Below are positions 1 to 8,453 of a stretch of 64,000 bases of DNA, one piece after another. This DNA is from Microvirga sp. 17 mud 1-3. GTDB lineage: Bacteria > Pseudomonadota > Alphaproteobacteria > Rhizobiales > Beijerinckiaceae. The stretch lies in NCBI RefSeq assembly GCF_003151255.1, contig NZ_CP029481.1, positions 992,001 through 1,056,000 on the forward strand. The letters run 5' to 3'. Positions within the stretch are counted from its first letter, which is position 1; the number at the start of each line of letters is the position of its first letter. The notes under the pieces were generated by a model. That model was not told the DNA's origin and ran no database searches. It worked only from the letters and a program-made list of their open reading frames with translations. The translations under genes were made by a program, and so were the position numbers.

Positions 1-306
1 CAACTGCTGGTGGCTGGAAAGCTCACGCGTGAGGAGTATGAGAACTATTCAAGAAAAAATATCCTCGTGAGTGCGCTCGGAATTCATAGCCTTCCAAAGA
101 TCGATGTTGGCGAAATAGTTCTCCAAGAGGGAGACAAAGTATTTTTTACGTCTGATGGCGTGCATAATAATATTCCAATCCAAGAAATGAAATCTATATC
201 AGATCGATCTGAGGGTCCCGAAGAGATGTGCTTTGAAGTTCGGAGAATTGTGGAACAAAGAAAGCCGGAAGATAACTATTCATTCGTTGCGATTTATATA
301 GATTAG
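1..306 (+). CDS. PP2C-family protein phosphatase, C-terminal part (5' end outside window)
   Basis: The reading frame is open from the first base, so the gene very likely starts upstream. A GTG at position 10 is an internal codon rather than a convincing start. The roughly 100 residues match the end of a PP2C (PPM) serine/threonine phosphatase: an N-x-L-x-x-A-L-G segment, then a GD followed by a hydrophobic strand and the S-D-G-V motif, and a terminal P-E-D-N-Y-S-F-V-A strand with the metal-binding Asp-Asn pair. A second PP2C lies 1.1 kb downstream in the TerY-like triad, so this may belong to the same stress-signalling island. Family assignment rests on these motifs only; the catalytic N-terminal half is not visible. 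Confidence 0.7.
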   Translation, partial: QLLVAGKLTREEYENYSRKNILVSALGIHSLPKIDVGEIVLQEGDKVFFTSDGVHNNIPIQEMKSISDRSEGPEEMCFEVRRIVEQRKPEDNYSFVAIYID

Positions 307-769
307 TGCATAAAACGGTTGTCGCTATTAGACTTCTAGGTTGAGAAGGGGCGATCTTAGTCCGAGATAATAGGTTGATGCCTCAACCCCCCCCTCATAT
401 CCCCCCGCTTTCCCAAAGGCACTGGTTGGGCAGCGCTCACTCCGCAGATAGTTAGATCGAGCATCAACACATCGGGGATCAACGAATGTTTGGTCAATCG
501 ATGCTGTCGGAAGCCTATGCTGCCTAAATGCGAAGATTTCTGGGACCAAGACTTAGACCAAACGTCAAGGATGACACAAACGGAGCACGGTCGTTCGCGA
601 AGAAGCTCAAATCAAGCTGGTGATAGGTGTCTATGCTGTGTCAAATACGAAACGCTCTCCAAATTTCGCATACCACAGCATAGGTAGGGAAATTGACCCA
701 ATTGCTATCTAGTCACGCCAGGTCTTAGCATTAACATCTGCTTAGGATCCGCGCGCATTTGGAAATACG
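307..769. other. Intergenic stretch, no supported gene
   Basis: Short open frames exist on both strands but none has a good ribosome binding site or a recognisable protein. A run of eight C (387-394) and one of six C (401-406) stand out. The promoter of the downstream VWA gene is probably here, but no convincing -35/-10 pair was found. Confidence 0.5.
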
Positions 770-1456
770 ATGACAAATACAGAGAGCTTCGAGCAACGGC
801 CCTTTGGTGATGCTGTCTTTGCCGAAAATCCAGAAAATAGATGCCCCGTTCTGTTGTTGCTGGACAATTCTGGCTCAATGGGTGGCGCTCCTATCAATGA
901 GCTAAACAAAGGTCTTCAGGTATTTCGTGATGAACTGTTCGCCGACTCGCTTGCTGCAAAGCGAGTCGAAGTTGGAATAGTCACGTTTGGACCTGTGAAG
1001 GTCGAAATGGATTTCACTGGTATCCAGCACTTCTATCCGCCAACACTCTCGCCTGACGCTGACACTCCAATGGGCGCTGCGATCGAGAAGGGACTGGAGC
1101 TTCTTCGCCAGCGTAAGGATACGTACAAGGCGAATGGGATTTCGTATTATCGTCCATGGGTATTCCTCATTACCGATGGTGGCCCAACCGACAGTGTCAG
1201 TCGCGCTGCGGAGCTGATTCGTGAGGGCGAAAACTCAAAGAATTTCATGTTTTTCGCAGTTGGAGTGGAAGGCGCAAATTTCGAGGCTCTTAAAAAACTA
1301 AGTGTCCGTGAACCGCTCAAGCTGCAAGGTCTGCAATTCCGTAGCCTATTCCAGTGGCTGTCTGCCTCCCTGTCTACTGTATCTAAATCTCAGATTGACG
1401 AACTTCCTCCGCTTTCCAATCCGACTGCCCCAAACGGGTGGGCAGTTGCTGGATGA
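770..1456 (+). CDS. TerY-like VWA-domain protein
   Basis: A compact 228-residue cytoplasmic protein consisting almost entirely of one von Willebrand factor A domain. The metal-ion-dependent adhesion site is intact: D32-x-S34-G-S36-M near the start, the loop threonine T99 in A-D-T-P-M-G, and D136 in the L-I-T-D-G-G-P-T-D strand end. This is the TerY (COG4245-like) form, which is normally found with a PP2C phosphatase and an HhH-bearing kinase (the TerY-P triad described in comparative-genomic work on Ter stress systems). That is the arrangement here: the stop codon overlaps the phosphatase start as ATGA, so the two are translationally coupled. The role is inferred to be a scaffold or sensor for phosphorylation signalling; the ligand is unknown. 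Confidence 0.85.
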   Translation: MTNTESFEQRPFGDAVFAENPENRCPVLLLLDNSGSMGGAPINELNKGLQVFRDELFADSLAAKRVEVGIVTFGPVKVEMDFTGIQHFYPPTLSPDADTPMGAAIEKGLELLRQRKDTYKANGISYYRPWVFLITDGGPTDSVSRAAELIREGENSKNFMFFAVGVEGANFEALKKLSVREPLKLQGLQFRSLFQWLSASLSTVSKSQIDELPPLSNPTAPNGWAVAG

Positions 1457-2232
1457 AAGACCGGAAGTGGAGTTGGGTTGGGGCGTGTTCAACGGGCACG
1501 TCCCACCTAAGGGCAGGCCTTGGCTGTGACGATGCAGGGGGCTGTATCGAGTTTCAGGCGACAGAGGGACCAACGCTGGTCGCAATCGCATCTGACGGAG
1601 CAGGCAGTGCGGAGTTTTCGCGCATTGGTGCTGGTATCGTAACCAGAACCTTTTCCCGTTGCGCTTTTGATTTCCTTTCGAGCGGCGGTCGAGTCTCCGA
1701 GGTAAACTCGGAACGTGCTAGCGAGTGGCTTGATGCTATTCGCGACCGCATAAACCAAGCGGCGTCTAGAGAAAACGCGCAACCTCGGGCATTCGCAGCG
1801 ACATTGGTTGGCTGTATCGTCCAAAGAGAACATTCAGTTGTCATCCATGTTGGAGACGGAGCCTGTGTTTACCGTCTTCACGGAAGTGGAACTTGGGAAG
1901 TTCCTAGTTGGCCAACCCAAGGTGAGTACGCTTCAACAACATACTTCGTAACGGATGACCCGCAGCCTCGTGCAACCATCAAACATATAGATGGAGGCGT
2001 AGAGGAGATTGCAGTCTTCACTGACGGTCTTGAACGGTTAGCTCTTGATTTTGGTTCATCGACTGCTTTCCGGCCTTTCTTTGAATCAATGTTCGGAGCG
2101 TTACGGGGTTTACCGGCGGGGCGTCAACGTCGCCTCTCAATGGATCTGCGCACGTTTCTAGATAGCTCCGCTGTGACGGAACGCTCGGACGACGATAAGA
2201 CATTGATCATGGCGAGAAGGTCAGGAGCTTAG
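1453..2232 (+). CDS. PP2C-like protein phosphatase of the TerY triad
   Basis: About 259 residues. The start is taken as the ATG at 1453, which overlaps the VWA stop (ATGA); an in-frame ATG 15 bases earlier is less likely. PP2C signatures are visible in order: the N-terminal S-T-G-T-S-H segment with a following D-D, the metal-binding S-D-G-A-G-S (Asp 48), the central H-V-G-D-G-A strand, F-T-D-G-L-E-R-L, and a C-terminal S-D-D-D-K-T that supplies the last metal-binding acids. This matches the divergent PP2C family that accompanies TerY proteins. It ends 3 bases before the kinase start, so the three genes form one transcription unit. It probably reverses phosphorylation by the downstream kinase (inference from gene order). 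Confidence 0.85.
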   Translation: MKDRKWSWVGACSTGTSHLRAGLGCDDAGGCIEFQATEGPTLVAIASDGAGSAEFSRIGAGIVTRTFSRCAFDFLSSGGRVSEVNSERASEWLDAIRDRINQAASRENAQPRAFAATLVGCIVQREHSVVIHVGDGACVYRLHGSGTWEVPSWPTQGEYASTTYFVTDDPQPRATIKHIDGGVEEIAVFTDGLERLALDFGSSTAFRPFFESMFGALRGLPAGRQRRLSMDLRTFLDSSAVTERSDDDKTLIMARRSGA

Positions 2233-2235
2233 TTC

Positions 2236-5200
2236 ATGGTCGGGCCTTTTCAGTCCTCCATGGGCCGTACGATTAGGATTAGCTCAGTTCTCGGACGTGG
2301 CGGCGAAGGAATTGTTTACTCAGTAGACGGCGACCCTGACAAAGCGGCCAAAATCTATCTTCCTGGATTGGCCGACGAGCGGAAAGAAAAGATTTTAGCT
2401 ATGGTTGCTGCTGGCTGGCACAAGTCCGCTGGCTTTGTAGCGTTTCCAACTGACGCACTCTTCTCTGCATCGGGATCGTTTGTCGGCTTCACGATGCGAA
2501 AGGTTGGGGGAAACAAGGCTGTCCACGAACTCTATTCCCCGACAGGACGAAAGACAGCTTTTCCAACTGCCGGGTTTCCCTTTCTTGTCAGAACAGCCGC
2601 AAACGTTGCACGAGCCGTCGCGGCTGTTCACGCAACGGGTTGCGTAATTGGGGATGTGAATCACTCAGGCGTTCTAATCGGTCAGAACGCCACTGTAACC
2701 CTTATCGACAGTGACTCGTTCCAGGTAATCAGTAACGGGCACATTTATCCCTGTAAGGTTGGTGTGCCTGAATTCACGCCACCTGAGCTCCAAGGCAAGC
2801 GCTTAGATCAAGTTCATAGATCTGTAAATCACGACGCGTTCGGACTCGCAACGCTCATCTTCAACTTACTATTTATGGGCAGGCATCCCTTCTCAGGGCG
2901 TTACTTAGGCGCTGGAGACATGCCCATGCCACGCGCGATTGAGGAATTTCGCTTTGCGTACTCGGCACGACGCTCAGCAACACAGATGGAGCCACCTCCG
3001 AACGTTCCTACTCTTGCAGATCTACCTCTCAGTTTAAGCGATGCATTCGAGCAGGCGTTCGGACCAGTTGGAGTAAGCAAAGCCCGGCGGAGCGCGGCCG
3101 AGTGGGTAAGTCTTCTCGACCAAGCGGAAAGGGAACTAGCCCAGTGCTCAAAAAACTCAGGGCACCATTATTTCCGTGTGGCAAAGTCATGCCCATGGTG
3201 CCGCATGGAGAAAGCATTTCCTGGCTTCATCGCATTTTCCCCAACGAGAATGCCACAACAAGGTGGAAAGCCTTTCGACATTGGTCAGCTTATCAGTGCC
3301 ATTCGTAGTGTCCCTGATCCGGGTCCTATACCAGACCTACAATCTCTCGTTACATCCCCTTCAGCCTTGCAGCCTAGTGCTACTGCGATAGCTGCCCGAA
3401 AGGAGCAGGTTGTTCGTTGGGCTGTGAGCGCAGTTGGCGCAATCATTGGACTTGTAATCCTCGCGACTAACTGGATCCCCTCCATTCTCGGTCTCCTGGT
3501 GATGGGCGGTAGTGCAGCATGGGGACTTGCACAGCCTTCAGCACGGAAGAACCTGAACGCTGCTGCAGCAAATGCAAGATCCAACTGGCTCAACAACGTG
3601 GAGAAATATGAGAGTGTCGGAGGTAACGAACGTTTTCTTAAGCTGAGGCAGGATGCAGAGGCGCTTATAACCCAAGCTCAAGGCCTATCGGGAGAAGAGG
3701 CGCGGAGGATTGCTGGGCTGGACTCAAAGCGTAGATCCACGCAGATGCGACGACACTTGGAAAAGTATCCAATCGCGAAATCCGGAGCTAAAGGAATCGG
3801 TGCATCACGGCTGCTCACGCTAAGGTCATACGGAATCGAGACCGCCGCCGACGTTGATAGACGGCGGATCGAAAGCATTCCGACGTTTGGTCCATCCTTA
3901 GCAAACGGACTTATAGTTTGGCGTCAAAAAGTCGAGGCGAGGTTTGTCTTCGATCCGAGCCAACCGCTAGACCCGGCAGATGTTCTTGCAATCAAGTCTG
4001 ACATTGCAAAGCGCGGCGCGGACTTGGAGAAACGTGTACACCAAGCTTATCTCGATCTTCAAAATGCACACACTGCTATTCTGTCAGCTAGGACGGGACA
4101 TGCTAATCTAGCAAAGGCTGCATGGGAAAGTTGGAAGCAGGCTGAAGCAGATGTGCAAGAGGTTGAACAATCTGGTCACGCGTTCAAGAAAGTGATGGGG
4201 TTGGCGCTAATTGCTGTTGTCACTGGAATATTCGTGTGGGCAGTCATTGCAAGTCAGCGAACAAAAACTCAGCAAAATACAACTACTGCTGCATCTGTAG
4301 TACCGTCCGAGACGAAGGACCCTGCAAAGGCATTCGACGTTCCTCCAGATCCCACACCAGCTCCCGTGCCACCAATCAGCCCGCCAAGCGCTTCAGCTGT
4401 CGTGCCGGAGCCATCTGGGCCTGCAATCATCCATACTGTTCCGAGCGACGATGCGGCTCAGACTGGAAAGGAAGCTTCAAGTCTCTCGGAAGAGGCGAGT
4501 CTCGCCGTAGAAGAAGCGGCGCCAAGTGCTCCTGCCGATCGGCCTACGCCACCTGTAGCTGTGCCGCCACTCCCAGACCCGGTTGAGATTAGAGCAACTC
4601 CCACGATCGCGGCCTCTGAGAATGTAGAATTAGCAGCCGTTCCTTCCTTGATGAACCTATTGTCTCGCGAGGACGCGATGCAGATTCAAAGTCAATTGGC
4701 ATGGCTTGGATACTTCGACGGCGTTGTGGATGGTATCTGGGGGCCGCGCTCACGTCATGCTCTACGGCAATTCCGCCAAAGAAATAAGCTCGGAGCCGAC
4801 GATCAATGGAACGTGGAGACTCAAAGCACGCTTATGGGAAATGCTGCGTTGCGTGCTCCCTCCAACAGCATCAGCGGTGGAGGACCTTGGAACGGGCCAG
4901 AGGCGACGTTAGCGCCTCCAGTGGGTGCCACGCGTAATCCACTGAATCGGGCTGACGCAGTATGGGTTCAAGAACGCTTGAGGCAGCTTGGATTCTACAG
5001 AACCATCAACGGTGAAGGTGTATGGGGAATAGCCTCACGCGATGCTTTAAGAGATTTTAAGACGGTAAGTAATTTGCCTCCCGACGATACTTGGGACGCT
5101 GTAACTGAAAGCAGCCTCAAATCAGCATTCGCAATAAAGGCCGAGCAGACCTTTGTCGGAACATGGGCAATCAGTCCAAATAGCTGTGCAGCTGGACCGG

Positions 5201-5418
5201 GCGGAACTCCTCCTCTGAAAATCACATCTCAGCGGGCCGAAGCATTAGGTGGCGTGTGTACGTTTGAGAGATTGCAAAATGAAGGTGGAATCTGGCGCAC
5301 GACCACGCAATGTACCGAGCAAGGCAAGAGTTGGTCACTTGAGCTGACACTGCGGGTCAATGGCAGGACATTGATTTGGTCCAATGGTCAAGGGGCGACA
5401 ACATACTATAGATGTTAA
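2236..5418 (+). CDS. Membrane protein kinase with zinc-ribbon-like, helix-hairpin-helix and two peptidoglycan-binding-like domains
   Basis: A 1060-residue multidomain protein. Residues 15-295 resemble a divergent Ser/Thr kinase of the COG4248 type: glycine loop G-R-G-G-E-G-I-V-Y (20-28), lysine 39, a catalytic-loop equivalent I-G-D-V-N at 138-142 and D-S-F (160-162) in place of DFG. A Cys/His pair of clusters at 304-322 ends in C-P-W-C. Two hydrophobic segments span 393-430. A helix-hairpin-helix lies at about 518-565, a transmembrane segment at 653-672, then a long Pro/Ala/Glu linker. Two PG_binding_1-like repeats follow at about 808-867 and 905-963, with a unique C-terminal domain to 1060. 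Kinase plus HhH is known in TerY-P triads; the added export-side peptidoglycan-binding tail is unusual. It may link cell-wall state to cytoplasmic phosphorylation (inference). Confidence 0.85.
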   Translation: MVGPFQSSMGRTIRISSVLGRGGEGIVYSVDGDPDKAAKIYLPGLADERKEKILAMVAAGWHKSAGFVAFPTDALFSASGSFVGFTMRKVGGNKAVHELYSPTGRKTAFPTAGFPFLVRTAANVARAVAAVHATGCVIGDVNHSGVLIGQNATVTLIDSDSFQVISNGHIYPCKVGVPEFTPPELQGKRLDQVHRSVNHDAFGLATLIFNLLFMGRHPFSGRYLGAGDMPMPRAIEEFRFAYSARRSATQMEPPPNVPTLADLPLSLSDAFEQAFGPVGVSKARRSAAEWVSLLDQAERELAQCSKNSGHHYFRVAKSCPWCRMEKAFPGFIAFSPTRMPQQGGKPFDIGQLISAIRSVPDPGPIPDLQSLVTSPSALQPSATAIAARKEQVVRWAVSAVGAIIGLVILATNWIPSILGLLVMGGSAAWGLAQPSARKNLNAAAANARSNWLNNVEKYESVGGNERFLKLRQDAEALITQAQGLSGEEARRIAGLDSKRRSTQMRRHLEKYPIAKSGAKGIGASRLLTLRSYGIETAADVDRRRIESIPTFGPSLANGLIVWRQKVEARFVFDPSQPLDPADVLAIKSDIAKRGADLEKRVHQAYLDLQNAHTAILSARTGHANLAKAAWESWKQAEADVQEVEQSGHAFKKVMGLALIAVVTGIFVWAVIASQRTKTQQNTTTAASVVPSETKDPAKAFDVPPDPTPAPVPPISPPSASAVVPEPSGPAIIHTVPSDDAAQTGKEASSLSEEASLAVEEAAPSAPADRPTPPVAVPPLPDPVEIRATPTIAASENVELAAVPSLMNLLSREDAMQIQSQLAWLGYFDGVVDGIWGPRSRHALRQFRQRNKLGADDQWNVETQSTLMGNAALRAPSNSISGGGPWNGPEATLAPPVGATRNPLNRADAVWVQERLRQLGFYRTINGEGVWGIASRDALRDFKTVSNLPPDDTWDAVTESSLKSAFAIKAEQTFVGTWAISPNSCAAGPGGTPPLKITSQRAEALGGVCTFERLQNEGGIWRTTTQCTEQGKSWSLELTLRVNGRTLIWSNGQGATTYYRC

Positions 5419-5451
5419 TTCAGAGACGTGCTTGTCCGCTATTAGAGCGGC

Positions 5452-6396
5452 TTAGGCTTGTGGTGTCAGAAAGTAGATTGGTGTGAGTGGAAGTCTCTTC
5501 CGTGCGAGATCATCAAGCTTTCCATAGAATTGTATCCAGAGATCAACCAAACGCTCAAAATCAATGAGTGTCACGCGTCGCCTTGCTTGGCTCCTGGCGA
5601 ATTCTTCAGCATCCTTGGTAAAGCCACCTGTCGAAACGAAAATCCCCACCTCATCGTCGTTCACTACCGCACTGAAAGAGGCTAAGCCACTCCGGTCAGT
5701 TTTCTGAATTTGCCGTTTTACCTGAACTTTTATCCTTGGAGTGCTCGTGCCCAATGGATCAGTGTGCGCGATGATATCAACACCGCCGTCCTTTCCCGGC
5801 GGTGATACCCAAGAAACAAAGTATCCCATAGCCTTTAGGAGATCGGCTACCAAATCCTGGAACTCGTATGGGTTCATAGCGCCAAGGTAGTGCTCGATTT
5901 CGGCCCAAGCTTGCTCTTCAGCCTGCTCGAATGTGATGCTAGCAGACTTGTCATCGCCATCCACCTCATCGGAGGAGACCGACGTGGACGTGTCTGAGGT
6001 TCCTGGCTGAGAGCTCTTCCATTGAGCGTACAGGCGACAAGCTTCTTTGTAGAAAGCTTCCGGGTCTAACCAGCTCTGGTACGCTTGCTCACCGGCCCCG
6101 GTAACGGACCAAATTCCCTTATGCTTCAGCAGCCATCCAGCTTTCACACAATCAACGGTGGCGAAGCGCACTATTTTGTCGAAGCGGCGAGTTCCAGACG
6201 ACTCGTAGATGCCTTGCTCGTAATTCGTCAGGGTAACGGAACTAGCAAGGGCTTTAAGCGCTTCCGAAGCTTGGAGCCCATCCGGGTTTTCAAGCAAGAT
6301 TTCGAATAGCTTGCGAAGTAACTCACCAGTTCGGCGTCGCGTGATTTCCGCCATGTCGGCCCCCAGAGCAGGGTTATAAAAATGCTCAGGAGTCAT
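5452..6396 (-). CDS. Mrr-like restriction endonuclease
   Basis: A 314-residue protein with the Mrr layout: an N-terminal winged-helix domain (about 20-110, Mrr_N-like), an acidic Ser/Asp-rich linker (130-155) and a C-terminal PD-(D/E)XK nuclease domain (165-305). Catalytic residues are visible as an N-P-Y-E-F-Q-D-L helix, G-G-V-D (Asp 207) and Q-V-K (225-227). Mrr enzymes are type IV restriction nucleases that cut methylated or otherwise modified DNA; no partner methylase is adjacent, which agrees with type IV. It faces the TerY triad, with only 33 bases between the stop codons. It is plausibly island cargo for defence against phages or incoming DNA. Confidence 0.85.
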   Translation of the reverse strand: MTPEHFYNPALGADMAEITRRRTGELLRKLFEILLENPDGLQASEALKALASSVTLTNYEQGIYESSGTRRFDKIVRFATVDCVKAGWLLKHKGIWSVTGAGEQAYQSWLDPEAFYKEACRLYAQWKSSQPGTSDTSTSVSSDEVDGDDKSASITFEQAEEQAWAEIEHYLGAMNPYEFQDLVADLLKAMGYFVSWVSPPGKDGGVDIIAHTDPLGTSTPRIKVQVKRQIQKTDRSGLASFSAVVNDDEVGIFVSTGGFTKDAEEFARSQARRRVTLIDFERLVDLWIQFYGKLDDLARKRLPLTPIYFLTPQA

Positions 6397-6442
6397 TTAT
6401 TCGGCCAGCGCCCAGCCTGCAAACGGAATCGCACTTCTGAGT

Positions 6443-7393
6443 CTATAGGTTTGTAGCCTTGGTTATCGTACGAAGCGTATATTGAGTGCCACGTTCCCGT
6501 GCTTTGGCACTCCCATAGTGCAGCGTATAGAAGATGTCGTCAGCGTTCATTCCATGAAGTGCCAGACTACGTGCCACCGCAAAATCAGTCCTACTCCGAT
6601 CGAAGCTATCAAGGGTCCTAAACCGCGTGCATAAGTCCGATGCTGTCGCATGGTACAGATCTACGTATTCTTGCTGCTCGCTATATGTATGTGATCCGAC
6701 CTTCAATATGTAGTCAGTGCAAAGAGGAACACAGGGGCCGAGGGGAGGGGGAGAGGGTGGGTATGCGGCGGCAAGCTGTCCAGCCTCTTCGCGGAGTTTA
6801 TCGTTTGCTGATGAAGAAAGGATCCGGAAAATCTTTGCTCTTGGATACCCGCCGTTTCCGTCATGGTACTTTTCCTTGAGGTTCCGGAATTCTGGTAATC
6901 GTCCTACCTGATTGCTCTTCGCGGATCCCAGATCTCCACCATAACGCTTCGCAAGCAGACGAGCAGCAGCGTTGTGAATGTGTTCTGGGAAGTTCGCCGG
7001 GTGCTTTCGTGCAGCGAGATTTAGCCATACTTGAAAGTTAGCTGGGCTTGTCTCGACTGCTAGAGCGATATGGAGTCCATCGTCTCGCATTTGAGCTACA
7101 GCGTCTTCACACACATCGTCGACGAGAACACAGCGGTTATCATTCGGACGAAAATAGATATGGTAGCCCTGGCGGTTGCGCCCTCTCAGGAACGAGACGC
7201 TAGCTCTGTGGCAGAACTCCTGCATCGACCACTGCCGTGAAATAGGAGGTTGGTGTCCTGATGTGCCAACGGCATCTTTGTGGATCAGGACCACGCGGTA
7301 GAAGTCAGAAGCGAGCGCATAAGCTGCCTTTCTCACTTCCTGTTGTGTATAGAGGAGATAGTACACGGGTGATTTGTCAGCAGCCTTATTCAT
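6443..7393 (-). CDS. RepB-type DNA primase domain protein
   Basis: The frame is open further upstream, but the ATG at 7393 is preferred: it overlaps the end of the upstream winged-helix gene by 8 bases, whereas longer starts would overlap it by about 150. The 316-residue product resembles plasmid RepB/MobA-type primase domains: G-R-N-R-Q-G-Y-H-I-Y-F-R, then V-L-V-D-D followed by G-L-H-I-A-L-A-V-E-T-S-P-A-N-F-Q-V-W, and a downstream A-A-R-L-L-A-K-R-Y-G-G-D segment. Such domains prime replication of IncQ-like plasmids and occur in integrative elements and phage-like islands. With the gene above it and the repeat cluster at 7973-8028, it may form a small replication module active after excision (inference). 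Assignment is from motifs only. Confidence 0.65.
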   Translation of the reverse strand: MNKAADKSPVYYLLYTQQEVRKAAYALASDFYRVVLIHKDAVGTSGHQPPISRQWSMQEFCHRASVSFLRGRNRQGYHIYFRPNDNRCVLVDDVCEDAVAQMRDDGLHIALAVETSPANFQVWLNLAARKHPANFPEHIHNAAARLLAKRYGGDLGSAKSNQVGRLPEFRNLKEKYHDGNGGYPRAKIFRILSSSANDKLREEAGQLAAAYPPSPPPLGPCVPLCTDYILKVGSHTYSEQQEYVDLYHATASDLCTRFRTLDSFDRSRTDFAVARSLALHGMNADDIFYTLHYGSAKARERGTQYTLRTITKATNL

Positions 7394-7970
7394 ATCCCAC
7401 CTCGATGGGTGCCAGTGACGGTAAGTTGCGACGTTGGAATTCGATGTAAACGTCGCGAAGGGTGAAATCCCCCTTCCAGACAAGTCGAGCGTCAAACTCA
7501 AGCCAGCCTTGGCCTCCAGTAACAATGAAGCCAATTTCACGTAGTAGCCGTAACGTGTGCTTAAGATGGCTTGAGCTCACACCAAGCTCCCTTGCGAGCT
7601 CGCGTTGAGTGCTGAAGCGGATCCGGCAGCCGGTTTCATCCAAGTAGTGCCAGCCTGCACCATTCGCCTCAACTGAACGGTCTTGGTTACGGCAGAGGCG
7701 CTTCTTAGGCCATTTGACCCGACGCATCAGCCTCCAAGTAAGGCCTTCATCAAGGTTCATGCCTTGCTCGTTCGCTGCATCCAGCAGCTGATTAATCAGG
7801 CCATTATCATAGTACGCCAACTCACTCGATCTATAGTTTAGGCGCGGCCTCAGAGTTGGTACTTCATCGTCTCTGATCGCTCCCAGCCTGATTCTCATCT
7901 CGGCAGTGGTCAGGGACACACCGGGTATAAAGACTCTGGGAAGTTCCTCCGGGCGGCGACGTCTGGGCAT
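7386..7970 (-). CDS. Winged-helix protein, possible replication or regulatory protein
   Basis: A 194-residue basic protein beginning M-P-R-R-R-R-P-E. A winged helix-turn-helix is visible at about 117-165: a T-Q-R-E-L-A-R-E-L-G-V-S-S-S-H-L segment followed by a recognition helix and an L-R-E-I-G-F-I-V-T-G-G-Q-G-W wing. The layout recalls plasmid RepL or MarR-like DNA-binding proteins, but I do not recognise the family. It overlaps the primase-like gene by 8 bases, so the two are probably co-translated. Immediately upstream (7973-8028) are three copies of a related motif that could be its own operator or an iteron-like origin. Confidence 0.6.
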   Translation of the reverse strand: MPRRRRPEELPRVFIPGVSLTTAEMRIRLGAIRDDEVPTLRPRLNYRSSELAYYDNGLINQLLDAANEQGMNLDEGLTWRLMRRVKWPKKRLCRNQDRSVEANGAGWHYLDETGCRIRFSTQRELARELGVSSSHLKHTLRLLREIGFIVTGGQGWLEFDARLVWKGDFTLRDVYIEFQRRNLPSLAPIEVGYE

Positions 7971-7972
7971 GT

Positions 7973-8028
7973 GTACAAAAAGTCCATTGGCTAGGACTCT
8001 TCGTACCTTAGCAGGTACAAGAAGTCCT
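7973..8028. promoter_or_regulatory. Cluster of three related motifs upstream of the winged-helix gene
   Basis: Three copies of a GTAC-(A/G)A-(A/G)-(A/G)AGTCC-like element lie within 56 bases: 7973-7985 (+), 7993-8008 (inverted) and 8013-8028 (+). The first and third differ at one of 13 bases. The second and third face each other around about 8010. The position just upstream of a DNA-binding protein gene suggests an autoregulatory operator or iterons of a small replicon. Confidence 0.5.
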
Positions 8029-8030
8029 TC

Positions 8031-8045
8031 CCGGCAGACTGCCGG
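8031..8045. repeat. Perfect palindrome CCGGCAG-A-CTGCCGG
   Basis: A seven-base inverted repeat with a single central base, three bases after the motif cluster above. It could be part of the same operator or origin. Confidence 0.45.
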
Positions 8046-8079
8046 CCTAGTTAAGTTGCTGATTTGATTGGTGTTTCAG

Positions 8080-8109
8080 GCCCTTATATATGAATCATAT
8101 AGTAAGGGC
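8080..8109. repeat. AT-rich stem-loop between the AlpA-like gene and the winged-helix gene
   Basis: Arms 8080-8092 and 8096-8109 pair with one bulged G around an AAT loop; the outer seven pairs are GCCCTTA/TAAGGGC. It lies 8 bases beyond the stop of the AlpA-like gene. It could end that transcript, though no T run follows on that strand, or belong to the element's origin region. Confidence 0.45.
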
Positions 8110-8117
8110 TTACATGG

Positions 8118-8372
8118 TCATGGCTCCGCAGAGCCGACGCCTTGCTGCATCTGAGCGGTGTGGGCATAGGTTCGTGTTAGGAGCCACTTACGGACGTCCC
8201 CAGCTCTGTAGGCCACCTGACGACCGATTTTGAGAAAGCGCGGCCCTTGGCCCTCGTGACGCCAACGGGCAAGGGTTTGTACGGCAATGCCCACATATCC
8301 TGGCATATCAGCAGCACGGATTAGCGTATCGTCCTCAGATGGGAGCGGAAGAAGGGGGGATGGGACAGTCAC
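8118..8372 (-). CDS. AlpA-like helix-turn-helix protein (possible excisionase)
   Basis: An 84-residue protein with one MerR/excisionase-type HTH: the I-R-A-A-D-M helix, a G-I-A-V-Q-T-L-A-R-W-R-H-E-G recognition segment, then G-P-R-F-L-K-I-G-R-Q-V-A-Y-R and D-V-R-K-W-L, the usual end of the HTH_17/AlpA fold. In P4-like islands, AlpA proteins activate integrase expression or assist excision. Its position close to the integrase and in the same orientation supports that role here. Confidence 0.75.
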   Translation of the reverse strand: MTVPSPLLPLPSEDDTLIRAADMPGYVGIAVQTLARWRHEGQGPRFLKIGRQVAYRAGDVRKWLLTRTYAHTAQMQQGVGSAEP

Positions 8373-8453
8373 AGGAATGCTCCTAGCTAATGATCAACTG
8401 CTAGGAATTTGGCGCGTAGTGGGTGAAGGTGAAAGCGGACTAATTGTTGTGCA

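Noticed and set aside
328..549. Short minus-strand ORF over the C8 and C6 runs
   Set aside because: It vaguely recalls a transposase tail, but has no motif, no partner sequence and no terminal repeats. Not enough to call an IS remnant.
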